The notes: generated from the sequence alone by a model not told the origin. Positions 17,135 through 26,579 are shown, numbered from the stretch's first letter. The stretch: 64,000 nucleotides of DNA from Methyloversatilis universalis (GCA_020723665.1 DYIL01000012.1:1-64000), one strand, 5' to 3'. Made by a program: numbers and translations.

Positions 17135-18001
17135 ATGACTCCCATGGAATCGCAAAAAAAATATCCGAGAATCTTCAGCCTGGAATTCTTCCCGCCGAAG
17201 AATCACGAGGCTGAAGACACCTTCCGCGCGAACCTCGCAAAACTCGCGGCGCTGAAACCGAAATTCTGTTCGGTGACGTTCGGCGCGGGCGGAACGACGC
17301 GTGAGAAGACCTTCGAGACCGTGATCGAAATCCAGCGAAACACCGGTATCGAAGCGGCGCCCCATATTTCCTGCATCGCGTCCACCAAGGCCAGCGTGCG
17401 GGAAGTTCTCGACGCCTATAGAAATCAGGGTATCCGCCATATCGTCGCGCTGCGCGGGGACATGCCGTCAGGGATGCTGTCGCCGGGCGAATTCCGCTAT
17501 GCCAATGAATTGGTGGAATTCATCCGTCGGGAAACCGGCGACCATTTCCACATCGAAGTGGCGGCTTACCCGGAAATGCACCCCCAGGCGGCCAGCATGG
17601 AAGCCGATTTGCGCAACTTCAAGCGCAAAGTCGAAGCCGGCGCCGACAGCGCGATCACCCAGTATTTTTACAATCCGGAAAGCTATTTCCGCTTCGTCGA
17701 CGACTGCGAAAAAATGGGCATCGACATTCCCATCGTGCCCGGCATCATGCCCATATCCAATTACACGCAACTGGCCCGGTTTTCCGATGCCTGCGGAGCG
17801 GACATCCCGCGTTGGATACGGAAGCGGCTCGAAGCATTCGGCGACGATCGCAAATCGATCCGCGCATTTGGACTGGAGGTCGTTACCGATTTATGCCGAC
17901 GGCTGTTGGAACAGGGCGCGCCCGGGCTGCATTTCTACACCCTGAATCGAGCCGAAGCGGTGCTCGCGGTTTGGAGGAATCTGGGGATGGTGGCGGAGTG
18001 A
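17135..18001 (+). CDS. metF: 5,10-methylenetetrahydrofolate reductase
   Basis: 288 residues. The protein reduces methylene-THF to methyl-THF with FAD, giving the methyl donor for methionine synthesis. It shows the family N-terminus (FSLEFFPPKN), CSVTFGAGGTTREKT, the FAD-binding LRGDMPSG and a GADSAITQYFYN segment, and ends near the usual length of E. coli MetF (296). ATG codons at 17135 and 17144 are both possible; no strong ribosome-binding site favours one. It follows ahcY on the same strand and completes the methionine-cycle cluster. Confidence 0.95.
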   Translation: MTPMESQKKYPRIFSLEFFPPKNHEAEDTFRANLAKLAALKPKFCSVTFGAGGTTREKTFETVIEIQRNTGIEAAPHISCIASTKASVREVLDAYRNQGIRHIVALRGDMPSGMLSPGEFRYANELVEFIRRETGDHFHIEVAAYPEMHPQAASMEADLRNFKRKVEAGADSAITQYFYNPESYFRFVDDCEKMGIDIPIVPGIMPISNYTQLARFSDACGADIPRWIRKRLEAFGDDRKSIRAFGLEVVTDLCRRLLEQGAPGLHFYTLNRAEAVLAVWRNLGMVAE

Positions 18002-18004
18002 ACC

Positions 18005-18574
18005 TCACGCCCATAAATCCGCCAACGAAAAGGTGATGGCATCGAAGGGCGGAACCTTGACCGGATCGTCGTCCTTGAGCGTCGCGATGAGCAGCCAGCC
18101 TTCTTGACGCAGCGCGAAGGCTTCCAGGGTATGTACCAGAGGGTCGACCAGCCAGACGTGGGGAACCCCGTAACGGGCGTACAATGGCAGCTTTCGGGTG
18201 CGGTCCTTCTGCTCGGTCGAGGGCGAAAGAATTTCAGAGACCCAATCCGGTACCACTTCGAAACGGTGGTCTTCCGGCAGCGTCGGCATCCGTTCGCGCC
18301 GCCAGCCGGCGAGATCGGGCACGACGACTTCGGTGTCACGAACGAAGTGCACTTCCGGTTCCACCAGGATCCACCACCCGCCGGGGCCGCCATCGCCGAA
18401 ACCGAACGGCGTCTGGATCTTGGCACCGAGAGCCGTTTCGGCCAAACCGTGGCGCCCGGCGGGGCGGGGTTGGGTATACAATTCGCCGTCGAGCACTTCG
18501 CCCACGAGGTTTTCCGGCAGCGCGAGCAAGCGTTCGTAAGGACTTGAGGTTATCAGGGTGTGAAGCCGGCTCAT
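18005..18574 (-). CDS. Uma2-family (DUF820) putative endonuclease
   Basis: 189 residues, started at 18574 because GGAGAAAAATTT lies just before that ATG. The Uma2/DUF820 fold belongs to the restriction-endonuclease-like superfamily. The pattern is visible: LVGEVLDGELYTQPRPAGRH, WILVEPEVHF, VVVPDLAGWRRERMP, and VPDWVSEILSPSTEQKDRTR followed by LPLYARYGVPHVWLVDP. The PD..E..K-like residues (PDLAG, EILS, K) are present, but a biological role has not been shown for most members. These genes are numerous in cyanobacteria and some proteobacteria and often sit alone, as here, convergent with metF. Confidence 0.85.
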   Translation of the reverse strand: MSRLHTLITSSPYERLLALPENLVGEVLDGELYTQPRPAGRHGLAETALGAKIQTPFGFGDGGPGGWWILVEPEVHFVRDTEVVVPDLAGWRRERMPTLPEDHRFEVVPDWVSEILSPSTEQKDRTRKLPLYARYGVPHVWLVDPLVHTLEAFALRQEGWLLIATLKDDDPVKVPPFDAITFSLADLWA

Positions 18575-18632
18575 AAATTTTTCTCCTATGTCGTCGAAAC
18601 CGCTATTTTCCACCTGATTCATTCATTCGACC

Positions 18633-19982
18633 ATGAACAACCGCGACTGGTCCAGCCGCGACCTCGCCGTGCTCTGGCACCCCTGCACCCAGATGAAGGA
18701 CCACGAAGCGCTGCCGCCGATTCCGATCAAGCGCGGGCAGGGCGTATGGCTAGAGGATTTCGAGGGCAACCGTTATCTCGACGCTATCAGTTCCTGGTGG
18801 GTGAATCTGTTCGGCCACGGCCATCCTTACATCAAGGCCGCGCTCAAGGATCAACTCGAATCGCTGGAACACGTGATTCTGGCCGGATTCACGCACGAGC
18901 CGGCGGTTAGGCTAGCCGAACGATTGACCCGCCTTGCTCCGAACGGGTTGTCCCGCTGTTTCTATGCCGACAACGGCTCGTCTGCGGTCGAGGTGGCGCT
19001 CAAAATGAGCTTCCATTTCTGGCGGAATGCCGGAAAACCGGAGAAGACCCGCTTCATCGCCTTGAGCAACAGCTATCACGGCGAAACCTTGGGCGCCTTG
19101 GCCGTCGGGGACGTGGCGCTCTACAAGAACACCTACGAGCCGCTTTTGCTGAAACCCGTCATCGTCGAGAGTCCCGACTGCTATCATCGGGACCCGGGAG
19201 AAACCTGGGCGGATCATTCGCGACGGAAATTCGCCGAGATGGAACGGGCGCTCGAGGCACACGGGTGGGAAACCTGCGCCGTCATCGTCGAGCCCCTGGT
19301 TCAGTGCGCCGGCGGCATGCGCATGTACGACCCCGTTTATCTCACGCTCCTGCGGGAAGCCTGCGACCGCCACGGCGTGCATCTGATCGCCGACGAGATC
19401 GCCGTCGGCTTCGGCCGCACCGGCACCTTGTTCGCCTGCGAGCAGGCGGATATCCGGCCGGATTTCATGTGTCTTTCGAAGGGACTGACGGGCGGCTACC
19501 TGCCGCTGTCCTGCGTGCTGACCACCGAGGCGGTCTACGCCGCCTTTTACGACGAATACACCAAACTGAAGGCTTTCCTGCATTCCCACAGCTACACCGG
19601 AAATGCCCTAGCATGCCGGGCGGCTTTGGCGACGCTGGATTTGTTCGAGAAGGAGAACACATTGGCGGCGAACCGGCTGCTGGCCGATGCCATGGCCGAA
19701 TCGACGGCGGCGTTCGAGGATCATCCGCATGTCGCCGAAATCCGCCAAACCGGGATGATTCTGGCCATCGAGCTGGTCAAGAACAAGGCCGATCGCGAAC
19801 CTTATCCCTGGCAGGAGCGGCGCGGGCTTCGGGTCTATCGCCACGGCCTGTCGCGGGGCGTGTTGCTGCGTCCCTTGGGCAACGTCGTTTATTTCATGCC
19901 GCCTTATGTCGTCACTCCCGACGAAATCCGCTTGATGGCGGATGTCGCGGGCGAAGCCATCGATATCGCAACGGGAGATTAG
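18633..19982 (+). CDS. bioA: Adenosylmethionine-8-amino-7-oxononanoate aminotransferase
   Basis: 449 residues. It uses SAM as amino donor to make 7,8-diaminopelargonate in biotin synthesis, with PLP. Marks of BioA against other class III aminotransferases are LWHPCTQMKDHE near the start, ISSWWVNLFGHGHP, and the segment YHGETLGALAVGD. The PLP lysine lies in CLSKGLTGGYLPLS. The C-terminal RPLGNVVYFMPPY is also typical. It stands apart from other bio genes here and is followed after two bases by rsmE, with which it is probably co-transcribed. Confidence 0.95.
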   Translation: MNNRDWSSRDLAVLWHPCTQMKDHEALPPIPIKRGQGVWLEDFEGNRYLDAISSWWVNLFGHGHPYIKAALKDQLESLEHVILAGFTHEPAVRLAERLTRLAPNGLSRCFYADNGSSAVEVALKMSFHFWRNAGKPEKTRFIALSNSYHGETLGALAVGDVALYKNTYEPLLLKPVIVESPDCYHRDPGETWADHSRRKFAEMERALEAHGWETCAVIVEPLVQCAGGMRMYDPVYLTLLREACDRHGVHLIADEIAVGFGRTGTLFACEQADIRPDFMCLSKGLTGGYLPLSCVLTTEAVYAAFYDEYTKLKAFLHSHSYTGNALACRAALATLDLFEKENTLAANRLLADAMAESTAAFEDHPHVAEIRQTGMILAIELVKNKADREPYPWQERRGLRVYRHGLSRGVLLRPLGNVVYFMPPYVVTPDEIRLMADVAGEAIDIATGD

Positions 19983-19984
19983 AG

Positions 19985-20713
19985 ATGCGTATTTCCAGGC
20001 TTTATCTTCAGAAAACGCTCGAAGAAGGCGCCGTCCTTCGGCTGGACGAGGAAAGCGCCCACTATCTCCGCACCGTGCTTCGCCTCAAGAAAGGCGCGGA
20101 CCTGACCGTGTTCGACGGCGAGGGGCGCGAGTACTCGGCTCGCGTTGCGAATGTCGGGCGCGATGAGGTTCTCGTGGAAATCGGCGACGGCCGAAACCGC
20201 GAAGTCGAATCGCCGCTCATCACCCATCTTGGTCTCGGCATCTCGCGCGGCGAACGCATGGACCTCGCCATCCAAAAAGCGGTGGAACTCGGCGTGAGCC
20301 GAATTACGCCCTTATTCACCGAGCATTGCGTGGTTCGCCTCGACGATGCAAGGCGCGGAAGCCGGCGCCAGCACTGGCAGAAAGTGGCGCGCAGCGCCTG
20401 CGAGCAATGCGGCCGGAATCGGCTACCCGAAATCGAGGAACCGATCGAGCTGAAGGATTGGGTTGTCGGACGCGAAGGCTTGCGGCTGTTCTTCGACCCG
20501 CAGAGCACGGTCGGCTTGAAGGATCTGCCTCAGCCGGAAGGATTCATAAGCCTTCTTTCGGGGCCCGAAGGCGGCTTCGCCGCGAAAGAGCGCGCCCTGG
20601 CCCGGGAAGCGGGGTTCATCCCGGTTAGGCTAGGCCCGCGCATCCTCCGGACGGAAACCGCGGTGCTCGCCGCCTTGTCGGCGATTCAGGCGATTTGGGG
20701 CGATCTCGGCTGA
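19985..20713 (+). CDS. rsmE: 16S rRNA (uracil-1498 N3)-methyltransferase RsmE
   Basis: 242 residues. The start at 19985 (MRISRLYLQ) directly follows the bioA stop and has GGGAGATTAGAG upstream as ribosome-binding site. The open frame extends much further upstream inside bioA, but that part is not coding. N-terminal PUA-like domain, then a SPOUT methyltransferase domain with the knot motifs LLSGPEGGF and RLGPRILRTETAVLAALS. It methylates U1498 of 16S rRNA with SAM. Confidence 0.94.
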   Translation: MRISRLYLQKTLEEGAVLRLDEESAHYLRTVLRLKKGADLTVFDGEGREYSARVANVGRDEVLVEIGDGRNREVESPLITHLGLGISRGERMDLAIQKAVELGVSRITPLFTEHCVVRLDDARRGSRRQHWQKVARSACEQCGRNRLPEIEEPIELKDWVVGREGLRLFFDPQSTVGLKDLPQPEGFISLLSGPEGGFAAKERALAREAGFIPVRLGPRILRTETAVLAALSAIQAIWGDLG

Positions 20714-20801
20714 TTTGATTCCAATGAGGACATTCGTCGTCCAACCGGCGACGCAGGGCAGCTGTGTAATACCGGCACCGTTGTCAATCCAATTCGCTTT
20801 T

Positions 20802-20953
20802 AGGAAGCTCTGAATAAGCCCTCTCCCGCTGGGACAAACCTGTTTTGAGCCTGTCGAAGGGCCGTGCTTCGCACGTTAGCGTTCGCTCCCGGCGAACGGG
20901 TGCACGGGTAAGCGCCGCTTGCGGCTCCCAACGGGGACAGTGCGGCGTGACTG
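20802..20953. repeat. About 150-bp dispersed repeat module, copy 2
   Basis: Nearly identical in order and sequence to 589-741, including the AGGAAGCTCTGAATAAGCC start, the REP-like core, GTGCTTCGCACGTT and the GACAGTGCGGCGTGACTG end. Both copies lie between genes. There is no other gene between rsmE and the IS982 remnant. Confidence 0.75.
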
Positions 20954-21014
20954 GGTTGGGTGAGGGCCTTTTGGATCCGACAGTTGCACTGTTCGCCTTT
21001 CCCACTGGAAACTT

Positions 21015-21110
21015 AGAGCCTATCCCAATTGGCCGTTCGCCCTGAGCCCTTCGACTTGGCTCAGGGCCGGCTTGTCGAAGGGTTTCCTAAAGCCTATTGG
21101 GATAGGCTCT
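21015..21110. repeat. 96-base inverted-repeat element with REP core
   Basis: Bases 21015-21029 are the exact reverse complement of 21096-21110 (15 bp, AGAGCCTATCCCAAT). The inside carries CCCTGAGCCCTTCGAC and CTTGTCGAAGGG, which form a second inner stem. As RNA or single-stranded DNA it would make a long hairpin with an inner arm. Confidence 0.7.
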
Positions 21111-21284
21111 TGATCAGAGCTTCCTTTATATGTCTCAATGACAGCATTCGGTCGATTTGCCTGCTCGCCTATATCCTTATCATTCAGTAATCTACCAAGT
21201 GTCACCAAGGCGTCGTAATCATTATGGCACCGCCCAAAATCCCATTCCCCGGTTTGCCATTTCAAATCTTTGGTTCAATTTCGG

Positions 21285-22228
21285 TAAGTTAATGTGAGTT
21301 CGACATAAGAAAAGCTGTAAAAGGAACCTGAATTTCCTATGATGGAGCGATGTTCGAGAACACGTTTCATCAATGGAGGAATCAGGTTCCGTGGATACTG
21401 TGGCGATTTTTCGTGCGATGGACGACTTTTGTCAGTGGTGGGAGCAGCGTTTGCTGGAGTTGGCGCCGGCGGCGAGCGGGGCCAGGTCGGAGTGAGGTCA
21501 TGACGATCCTGGTAGGGTTTCATCTGTCGGGTTACCGGACCTTTAAGCACTATGACCTGGGGCAGGTGTTGAGGCATCAGCGACCCTACTTTCCGGGGTT
21601 GCTCAGCTACAACCGGTTTGTTGAGCTGTTGCAAGGTAGCCTGGTGCCTTTGTGTTGTTTTCTGGTCAGCCGCTTTGGGCGATGCCCTGGGATCAGCTTC
21701 ATCGATTCGACCGAGGTCTGCGTGTGACACAACCGCCGCATCTGGTCGCATAAGGTGATGGCGGAGTTTGCCGCTCGGGGGAAGACGAGCGTGGATGGGT
21801 TTTATCGGTTCAAGCTGCACTTGGTCATCAACGACCAAGGGGAGTTACTGGGTGTAAAAATTACGGCGGGCAATGGCGATGATCGTGACCCGGTGCCGGA
21901 GCTGGCACGGGCCTTGTCTGGGAAACTCTTTGGCGACCGGGGCTACATCTCCCAAACGCTCTTTGAGCAACTCTGGGAGCTGTTGCCGCTGTTTGACAAG
22001 CTCTTGTTGCGTAAACGCTCGATCATCGAGACCGTCAACGACCAATTGAAAAACATCTCGCAAATCGAGCACTCCCGCCATCGCAGCCCCGTTCAACTTC
22101 TTTGTCAATCCGATGGCCGGGCTGGTGGCTTACACATTCCGCGAGAAAAAACCTCCCTCGATATCAGCCTCCCTCAGGCTCTCCCGGCCGTGGTGCGGTG
22201 ATTCTTACGTCGAACTCACGTTAAGTTA
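21285..22228 (+). mobile_element. Decayed IS982-family insertion sequence
   Basis: The ends are imperfect terminal inverted repeats: 21285-21311 and 22202-22228 agree at about 22-24 of 27 positions when one is reversed, sharing GTGAGTTCGAC. The length of about 944 bp is slightly short for IS982 (about 960-1150), which fits an internal deletion seen in the transposase. No flanking target duplication is obvious. Confidence 0.8.
21388..22200 (+). pseudogene. IS982-family transposase, inactivated
   Basis: The translation in three pieces follows IS982 transposases: MDDFCQWWEQRLLEL (frame starting at 21388), then SEVMTILVGFHLSGYRTFKH and ISFIDSTEVCV, then [28 protein letters not shown] and [20 protein letters not shown]. 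Lesions: a frameshift near 21490, a TGA stop at 21725-21727 where a cysteine or nearby residue is expected, loss of the segment normally between the GDRGYISQ region and LLLRKR, and a one-base insertion near 22090 that moves [16 protein letters not shown] into another frame. It cannot make active transposase. Confidence 0.85.
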
Positions 22229-22675
22229 TGGCTTGGCGCCGATCCTGCGAGCAGCATGCCCGACATGATCGGCCAGAACACAAACCAAATTTCGCCATCT
22301 CCACGCCCGGCACCGGATCCGAACGGCAAGGCGCAAGCGGACCGATGTTCCACTGCCGGTATGCCTCCGCCAGGATTGATCGGGCCGCTGGCGTGCGATG
22401 CAAAGCGATCGCTTCCTCCTTCGATGCGATCCCGAAGGAAGACATCGACCGTCAGATCATCTCGATACGCAACCGATTTTGGGAAACGCACATCGTCAAC
22501 CGCGTTCGAAAGCGGCTCTCAACCCGCTTGTGGAGTGATGGAACAAGAAACTGCGAAGAAAAGTCTGTGACTGTGCTGGTTCTACTGGTCATCGCATTTC
22601 AAGGCGATACCGTTCTCTCGCTCCTGCCGGCAAGGGATACATGTCTTGCTGGAGGTCGTGGAGCTCGTTCACCGG
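22229..22675. other. Intergenic region between IS982 remnant and yajQ, nothing recognised
   Basis: About 450 bases with open frames on both strands, but none shows a start with ribosome-binding site, a known motif or a hydrophobic pattern. It may be old decayed coding sequence next to the IS copy. Confidence 0.3.
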
Positions 22676-23158
22676 TCAATCCCGGAAATTCACATACTGC
22701 AGCGGCAATTCCAGCTTCGCCTCTCGCAGCAAGGCGATGACTTGCTGCAGATCGTCTCTTTTCTTGCCGCTCACCCGGACCTGCTCCCCCTGAATCGCGG
22801 CCTGCACCTTGAGCTTGCTGTCCTTGATCAGCTTGACGATGGTCTTGGCGAGAGCCGAATCGATCCCCTGCCGCAAGGTTACGGTCTGACGCGCCTCTTT
22901 GCCGGAAACCTGAGGCGGATCGATCTTGAGACAGGCGATATCGACCCCGCGCTTGGCCAACTTGGTCTGCAGAATATCCAGCATTTGCTGAAGCTGGAAT
23001 TCGCTCTGCGCGCGCAAGGTCACGACGGTCTCGGCAAGCTCGTAACGGGCATCGGAACCCTTGAAATCGAAGCGGGTACCGACTTCGCGGTTGGCCTGGT
23101 CGACCGCATTGCTCGCTTCGTGCAGATTGACTTCCGAAACGATGTCGAAAGATGGCAT
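22676..23158 (-). CDS. yajQ: YajQ-family nucleotide-binding protein
   Basis: 160 residues, full length for YajQ. The start MPSFDIVSEVNLHEASNAVD is invariant in the family, followed by RFDFKGSDARYEL and the C-terminal half ending in LPLQYVNFRD. It has two ferredoxin-like (RRM-like) domains. In Xanthomonas and Pseudomonas YajQ homologues bind cyclic di-GMP and affect transcription; in E. coli it binds tRNA and GTP in vitro. That makes it a possible receptor for the GGDEF/EAL enzyme encoded at 42.5 kb, which is only inference. It lies 43 bases downstream of djlA on the same strand. Confidence 0.93.
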   Translation of the reverse strand: MPSFDIVSEVNLHEASNAVDQANREVGTRFDFKGSDARYELAETVVTLRAQSEFQLQQMLDILQTKLAKRGVDIACLKIDPPQVSGKEARQTVTLRQGIDSALAKTIVKLIKDSKLKVQAAIQGEQVRVSGKKRDDLQQVIALLREAKLELPLQYVNFRD

Positions 23159-23201
23159 GGCGTGTCCTCTTTAGAGTGTGTTCGAAACGTGCCGCAAGCG
23201 C

Positions 23202-24029
23202 TCAGAGCCCGCGAGCCTTGGCGATGACTTCATAGGCGCTGCGGATTTGCTGGGTTTTCTCGGTGGCTCGTCTGACCATCTCCTCGGACGAACCGTTGGC
23301 GACCAATTTGTCGGGATGGTACTGGCTCATAAGCCTCCGGTAGGCGCGCCTGATGTCTTGATCGCTGGCCGAAGGCGTAATACCCAGGACCGTATAGGCT
23401 TCGCTCGGCGATGGCCGACGGATGCCGGCTGCCGTTTCTCGGCGCCGGCGCCAATTGTGGGCTCCGCTGCGGCCGAACCGCGTTCCCGCCTCCAAACGCG
23501 TCTTGATGGCGTGAAACACCACGCGGGAAACTTGAAGCCGGTCACAGATACGCAGCAGCAACTGTTCCTTAACAGCATGAAGCCCGCCATCCGCGAAGGC
23601 CGTTTCCAGCTGGAACTCGATGAACAGGCGCAGCAGCGAAGACCTGCGATGACATTCGGCCCGAAACTGGTCCAGCGCGCCCTCAAGCGGGAAATCGGGG
23701 CGTTTGCCCTCGTTGAACAGTCGGATGGCTGTTTTGCGCATCTCATCGGAAAGGCCCATCCGGTCCATGATGGTCCGAGCGATTTTGATCTCGGCCTCCG
23801 ACACCCGCCCGTCGGCTTTAGCGATATGCCCCATGACCGAAAACGTGGCGGTGAAGAACGCCATCTGCATTCGATTCCGAGCGCCGCCGCCGAGATCGGC
23901 CTGCAAAAGACCGGCATTGCCCATGACCCGGTCGAACTGGTGCCCCAGGGCGGCACCGAGAACGCCGAATAGCGGTCCACCCACTAACAGGCCGAACGTC
24001 CCGCCGACGAGTTTGCCGAGCCAAGTCAT
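23202..24029 (-). CDS. djlA: Membrane-anchored DnaJ-like co-chaperone DjlA
   Basis: 275 residues. The N-terminal segment is a glycine-rich membrane helix (GGTFGLLVGGPLFGVLGAAL) as in E. coli DjlA. Next is a TerB-like helical domain (about 50-170; FSVMGHIAKADGRVSEAEI), then a linker with RRR, and a C-terminal J domain (about 208-275; YTVLGITPSASDQDIRRAYR) with the HPD tripeptide in SQYHPDKL (about residue 238). It recruits DnaK at the inner membrane and in E. coli affects capsule synthesis through Rcs. Probably co-transcribed with yajQ. Confidence 0.92.
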   Translation of the reverse strand: MTWLGKLVGGTFGLLVGGPLFGVLGAALGHQFDRVMGNAGLLQADLGGGARNRMQMAFFTATFSVMGHIAKADGRVSEAEIKIARTIMDRMGLSDEMRKTAIRLFNEGKRPDFPLEGALDQFRAECHRRSSLLRLFIEFQLETAFADGGLHAVKEQLLLRICDRLQVSRVVFHAIKTRLEAGTRFGRSGAHNWRRRRETAAGIRRPSPSEAYTVLGITPSASDQDIRRAYRRLMSQYHPDKLVANGSSEEMVRRATEKTQQIRSAYEVIAKARGL

Positions 24030-24187
24030 GATGGAAATGGTCTATTGTTCTTGCAGTGAAAGCCACAACGTTACATGATTCACAGTTATTCATAAAGCCC
24101 GCACGGTTCGCGCAATCCGTACTTGCGGCCCGCCAGAACACAAGCCCATCGGATCTAATTCTATTTCTCGATCAAAGGAGCAATATC

Positions 24188-24293
24188 GTAGGCCGGAATA
24201 AGCCTGTCCTGAGCCTGGCCGAAGGGCGTTAGCGTTTCCGGCGGTCATGCCGACGCCGCAGGCCGGGAACGGCTTCGTCTTGTCCCGGCCTAC
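24188..24293. repeat. Inverted-repeat element GTAGGCCGG type, long version
   Basis: It begins GTAGGCCGGAATAAGCC and ends with its imperfect complement GGCTTCGTCTTGTCCCGGCCTAC, with a REP core and a second palindrome (GCCGACGCCGCAGGCC region) inside. A shorter version with a near-perfect stem is at 40921-40974. The rest of the region up to purC (24372) holds no gene. Confidence 0.65.
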
Positions 24294-24371
24294 CCTTAGC
24301 GATATTTTCCGATTGCTGAATAAATGGAATAAGCTCAAACGCCTTTTTATGACGAACGCTACCGAAGAGGA

Positions 24372-25268
24372 ATGATGAACACTCCGGACATCCTGTACGA
24401 AAGCTCGCTGCAAAGCCTGAGACTCCGCGGTCGCGGCAAGGTCCGCGACATTTACGACATCGACAACGACCACATGCTGATCGTCACGACCGATCGCCTG
24501 TCCGCGTTCGATTGCATTCTCCCGGATCCCATCCCCGGGAAAGGCCGGGTGCTCACCGCGGTTTCCAATTTTTGGTTCGCTAAGCTCGAATCCATCGTCC
24601 CCAATCATTTGTCCGGCCTCGCGCTGGACCGCGTCCTCACCGATCCCGCCGAACGCGCACAGGTCGAAGGACGGGGCATCGTCGTCAAAAAGCTCAAGCC
24701 GCTTCCGGTAGAAGCGGTCGTGCGGGGCTATCTGATCGGCTCGGGCTGGAAGGATTATCAAAACACCGGTGCCGTCTGCGGCATCTCGCTGCCGGCGGGG
24801 CTACAGCTTGCCGAAAAATTGCCGGACGCCATTTTCACGCCTTCGACCAAGGCCGAGTTCGGTCACCATGATGAGAACATCAGTTTCGAGAGAACCGTCG
24901 AGCTGATCGGTAGAGACCTGGCGGACGAGGTGCGCCGCATCAGTCTCAAGCTCTACACGGAAGCGGCGGCCTATGCCCTCGATCGGGGTATCATTATCGC
25001 CGACACCAAGTTCGAATTCGGTTTGGACGACGCCGGCCGGCTCTACCTGATCGACGAGGCATTGACTCCCGACTCGTCCCGTTTCTGGCCGGTCGATCAA
25101 TACCGGATCGGCATCAGCCCGCCCAGCTTCGACAAGCAGTTCGTACGGGATTATTTGGAAACCTTGGCTTGGAACAAACAGCCTCCCGCCCCGCATCTGC
25201 CGCCCGAGGTGATCGCCAAGACCGCGGAGAAATACCGGGAAGCGGAGGAACGCCTGACCAAACCCTAG
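24372..25268 (+). CDS. purC: Phosphoribosylaminoimidazole-succinocarboxamide synthase
   Basis: 298 residues, the long form of SAICAR synthetase found in many proteobacteria and eukaryotes (E. coli PurC is about 237). It joins aspartate to CAIR with ATP in purine synthesis. Family marks: [68 protein letters not shown] and [24 protein letters not shown] gives two adjacent ATG codons (24372 and 24375); the first has the shorter distance to the ribosome-binding site. Confidence 0.96.
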   Translation: MMNTPDILYESSLQSLRLRGRGKVRDIYDIDNDHMLIVTTDRLSAFDCILPDPIPGKGRVLTAVSNFWFAKLESIVPNHLSGLALDRVLTDPAERAQVEGRGIVVKKLKPLPVEAVVRGYLIGSGWKDYQNTGAVCGISLPAGLQLAEKLPDAIFTPSTKAEFGHHDENISFERTVELIGRDLADEVRRISLKLYTEAAAYALDRGIIIADTKFEFGLDDAGRLYLIDEALTPDSSRFWPVDQYRIGISPPSFDKQFVRDYLETLAWNKQPPAPHLPPEVIAKTAEKYREAEERLTKP

Positions 25269-25286
25269 CTCATCGTGAAAGCAGGT

Positions 25287-25316
25287 TGACCCCGATCGTT
25301 TTGACACGATAATACC
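25287..25316 (+). promoter_or_regulatory. Probable promoter of the DUF2490 gene
   Basis: TTGACC (25287-25292) and TAATAC (25311-25316) with an 18-base spacer lie 30 bases before the ATG at 25346. A TTTGACACGATAATA stretch inside offers an overlapping alternative -35 with poor spacing. Confidence 0.4.
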
Positions 25317-25345
25317 TGGCTTGCTTTCAAGAGACAGGGTACACG

Positions 25346-26059
25346 ATGAAAGACCGATCGAATCAGCGCCTCCCCTGGCTATTGCCGGCCGTGTTACTGT
25401 CCGCGCCGCGCCTTGCGTCGGGCGAATCGCTCGAAGACTTCCAAACCTGGGGCAATATCACCGCTGTCGGCGGCTTCGGGTTTGTCGATCCGAAGTTCAC
25501 GAGTCTCCGCTATTGGCTGGAAGGTCAAGGGCGCTTCGGGGAGGACACCTCCCGCTTGTCGCAGAGCATGGTGAGGCCTGCGCTGGGCTTAGCGATCCAT
25601 GAAAGCGCGAGTGTCTGGCTGGGGTATGCCTGGATTTTCACCGATCGGCCTTTCACCGGGCACCGCTTCGACGAAAATCGTATCTGGCAGCAATTCCTAT
25701 GGACACAGCGTACCGCGATCGGCACCTTTACTAGCCGGACGAGGCTCGAACAGCGCTTCGCCGAAACCGGCAGCGATGTCGGCTGGCGATTTCGCCAGTT
25801 CGTGAAGTTGTCAGTCCCGCTCAATTTTGCCCCGGACTTCAGCCTCGTGGGCTGGGACGAAGTCTTCGTCCGCATCAATAAAGCGGATTGGAGCGGCGGC
25901 GACGGGTTCGATCAGAACCGGCTGTTCGTAGGTCTCGGGTACAACTTCAATAAAGAAACCCGGACCGAAGTCGGTTACATGAATCAATATATCCGGAGAG
26001 CCGAAGCGCCGGACCGGATCAGCCACGTTTTGTCGGTGAATCTCTATTTGAATTATTGA
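25346..26059 (+). CDS. DUF2490-family outer-membrane-type protein
   Basis: 237 residues. A signal peptide is likely (RLPWLLPAVLLSAPRLASGE, cut near ASG-ES). The mature part starts EDFQTWGNITAVGGF and alternates polar and aromatic residues in short strands (SVWLGYAWIFTDRP, NRLFVGLGYNFNKETRTEVGYM), ending with an SVNLYLNY strand, a typical end of an outer-membrane beta-barrel. The pattern fits DUF2490, a family without known function. It follows purC with its own probable promoter and is convergent with the flavin reductase gene. Confidence 0.75.
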   Translation: MKDRSNQRLPWLLPAVLLSAPRLASGESLEDFQTWGNITAVGGFGFVDPKFTSLRYWLEGQGRFGEDTSRLSQSMVRPALGLAIHESASVWLGYAWIFTDRPFTGHRFDENRIWQQFLWTQRTAIGTFTSRTRLEQRFAETGSDVGWRFRQFVKLSVPLNFAPDFSLVGWDEVFVRINKADWSGGDGFDQNRLFVGLGYNFNKETRTEVGYMNQYIRRAEAPDRISHVLSVNLYLNY

Positions 26060-26081
26060 GAGTCGCGGACGCGAATGCGCC

Positions 26082-26579
26082 TCAGGAGAAACGGTCGGGA
26101 AAGATCGCCGAGGCACCGTCCATGTCGCCGGTTTCCCGGTAAGTCAGCGGCTCGGCGTCCGGCTTCAGCAAACCGCCGTCGATCACGCGGCCGAGCGCCA
26201 GAACGTGATCTCCGGCGGGATACTCTCCAATCAAGTCGCATTCGAACCAGGCCAGCGCCTCCGTCAAAAGAGGCGTGCCGCGTCGCCCCTTGCGCCAGGT
26301 CACGGACGCGAGTTTGTCGGCGTCGGCGGGCCTGCCGAAATGTCTCGCCAAATCCGTCTGTTCCCGACTCAGTACGTTGACGGAAAAGGATCCGCCTTGC
26401 TTGAGCAGTTCATAGGAGGAATGACGCGGATTGATGCTCAGCGCCAACAGCAAAGGATCGAAGGAGACGGGCATGACCCAGGCCGCCGTGAAGGCGTTGT
26501 AGCGGTCGCCGGCAGCGACGCCGACGACATAGACGCCACAGGTGATTCGCTTGAATAAATCGGCCATGGTTTGACTCAT
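26082..26579 (-). CDS. Flavin reductase-like FMN-binding protein
   Basis: 165 residues from the ATG at 26579; AAAGGAAG lies about 15 bases before it. A start ten codons further upstream is possible. The split-barrel FMN-binding pattern of the HpaC/RutF-like flavin reductase family is clear: CGVYVVGVAAGDRYNAFTAA, WVMPVSFDPLLLALSINPRH, then SFSVNVLSREQ and a C-terminal strand HVLALGRVIDGG. Such proteins give reduced flavin to a monooxygenase partner or act alone; no partner is nearby. Its upstream region is a MITE-like element, which also separates it from the divergent moaC. Confidence 0.8.
   Translation of the reverse strand: MSQTMADLFKRITCGVYVVGVAAGDRYNAFTAAWVMPVSFDPLLLALSINPRHSSYELLKQGGSFSVNVLSREQTDLARHFGRPADADKLASVTWRKGRRGTPLLTEALAWFECDLIGEYPAGDHVLALGRVIDGGLLKPDAEPLTYRETGDMDGASAIFPDRFS

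Noticed and set aside
22228-22740. 170-codon plus-strand frame after the IS982 remnant
   Set aside because: It runs over the 3' end of yajQ, has no ribosome-binding site and no recognisable feature.
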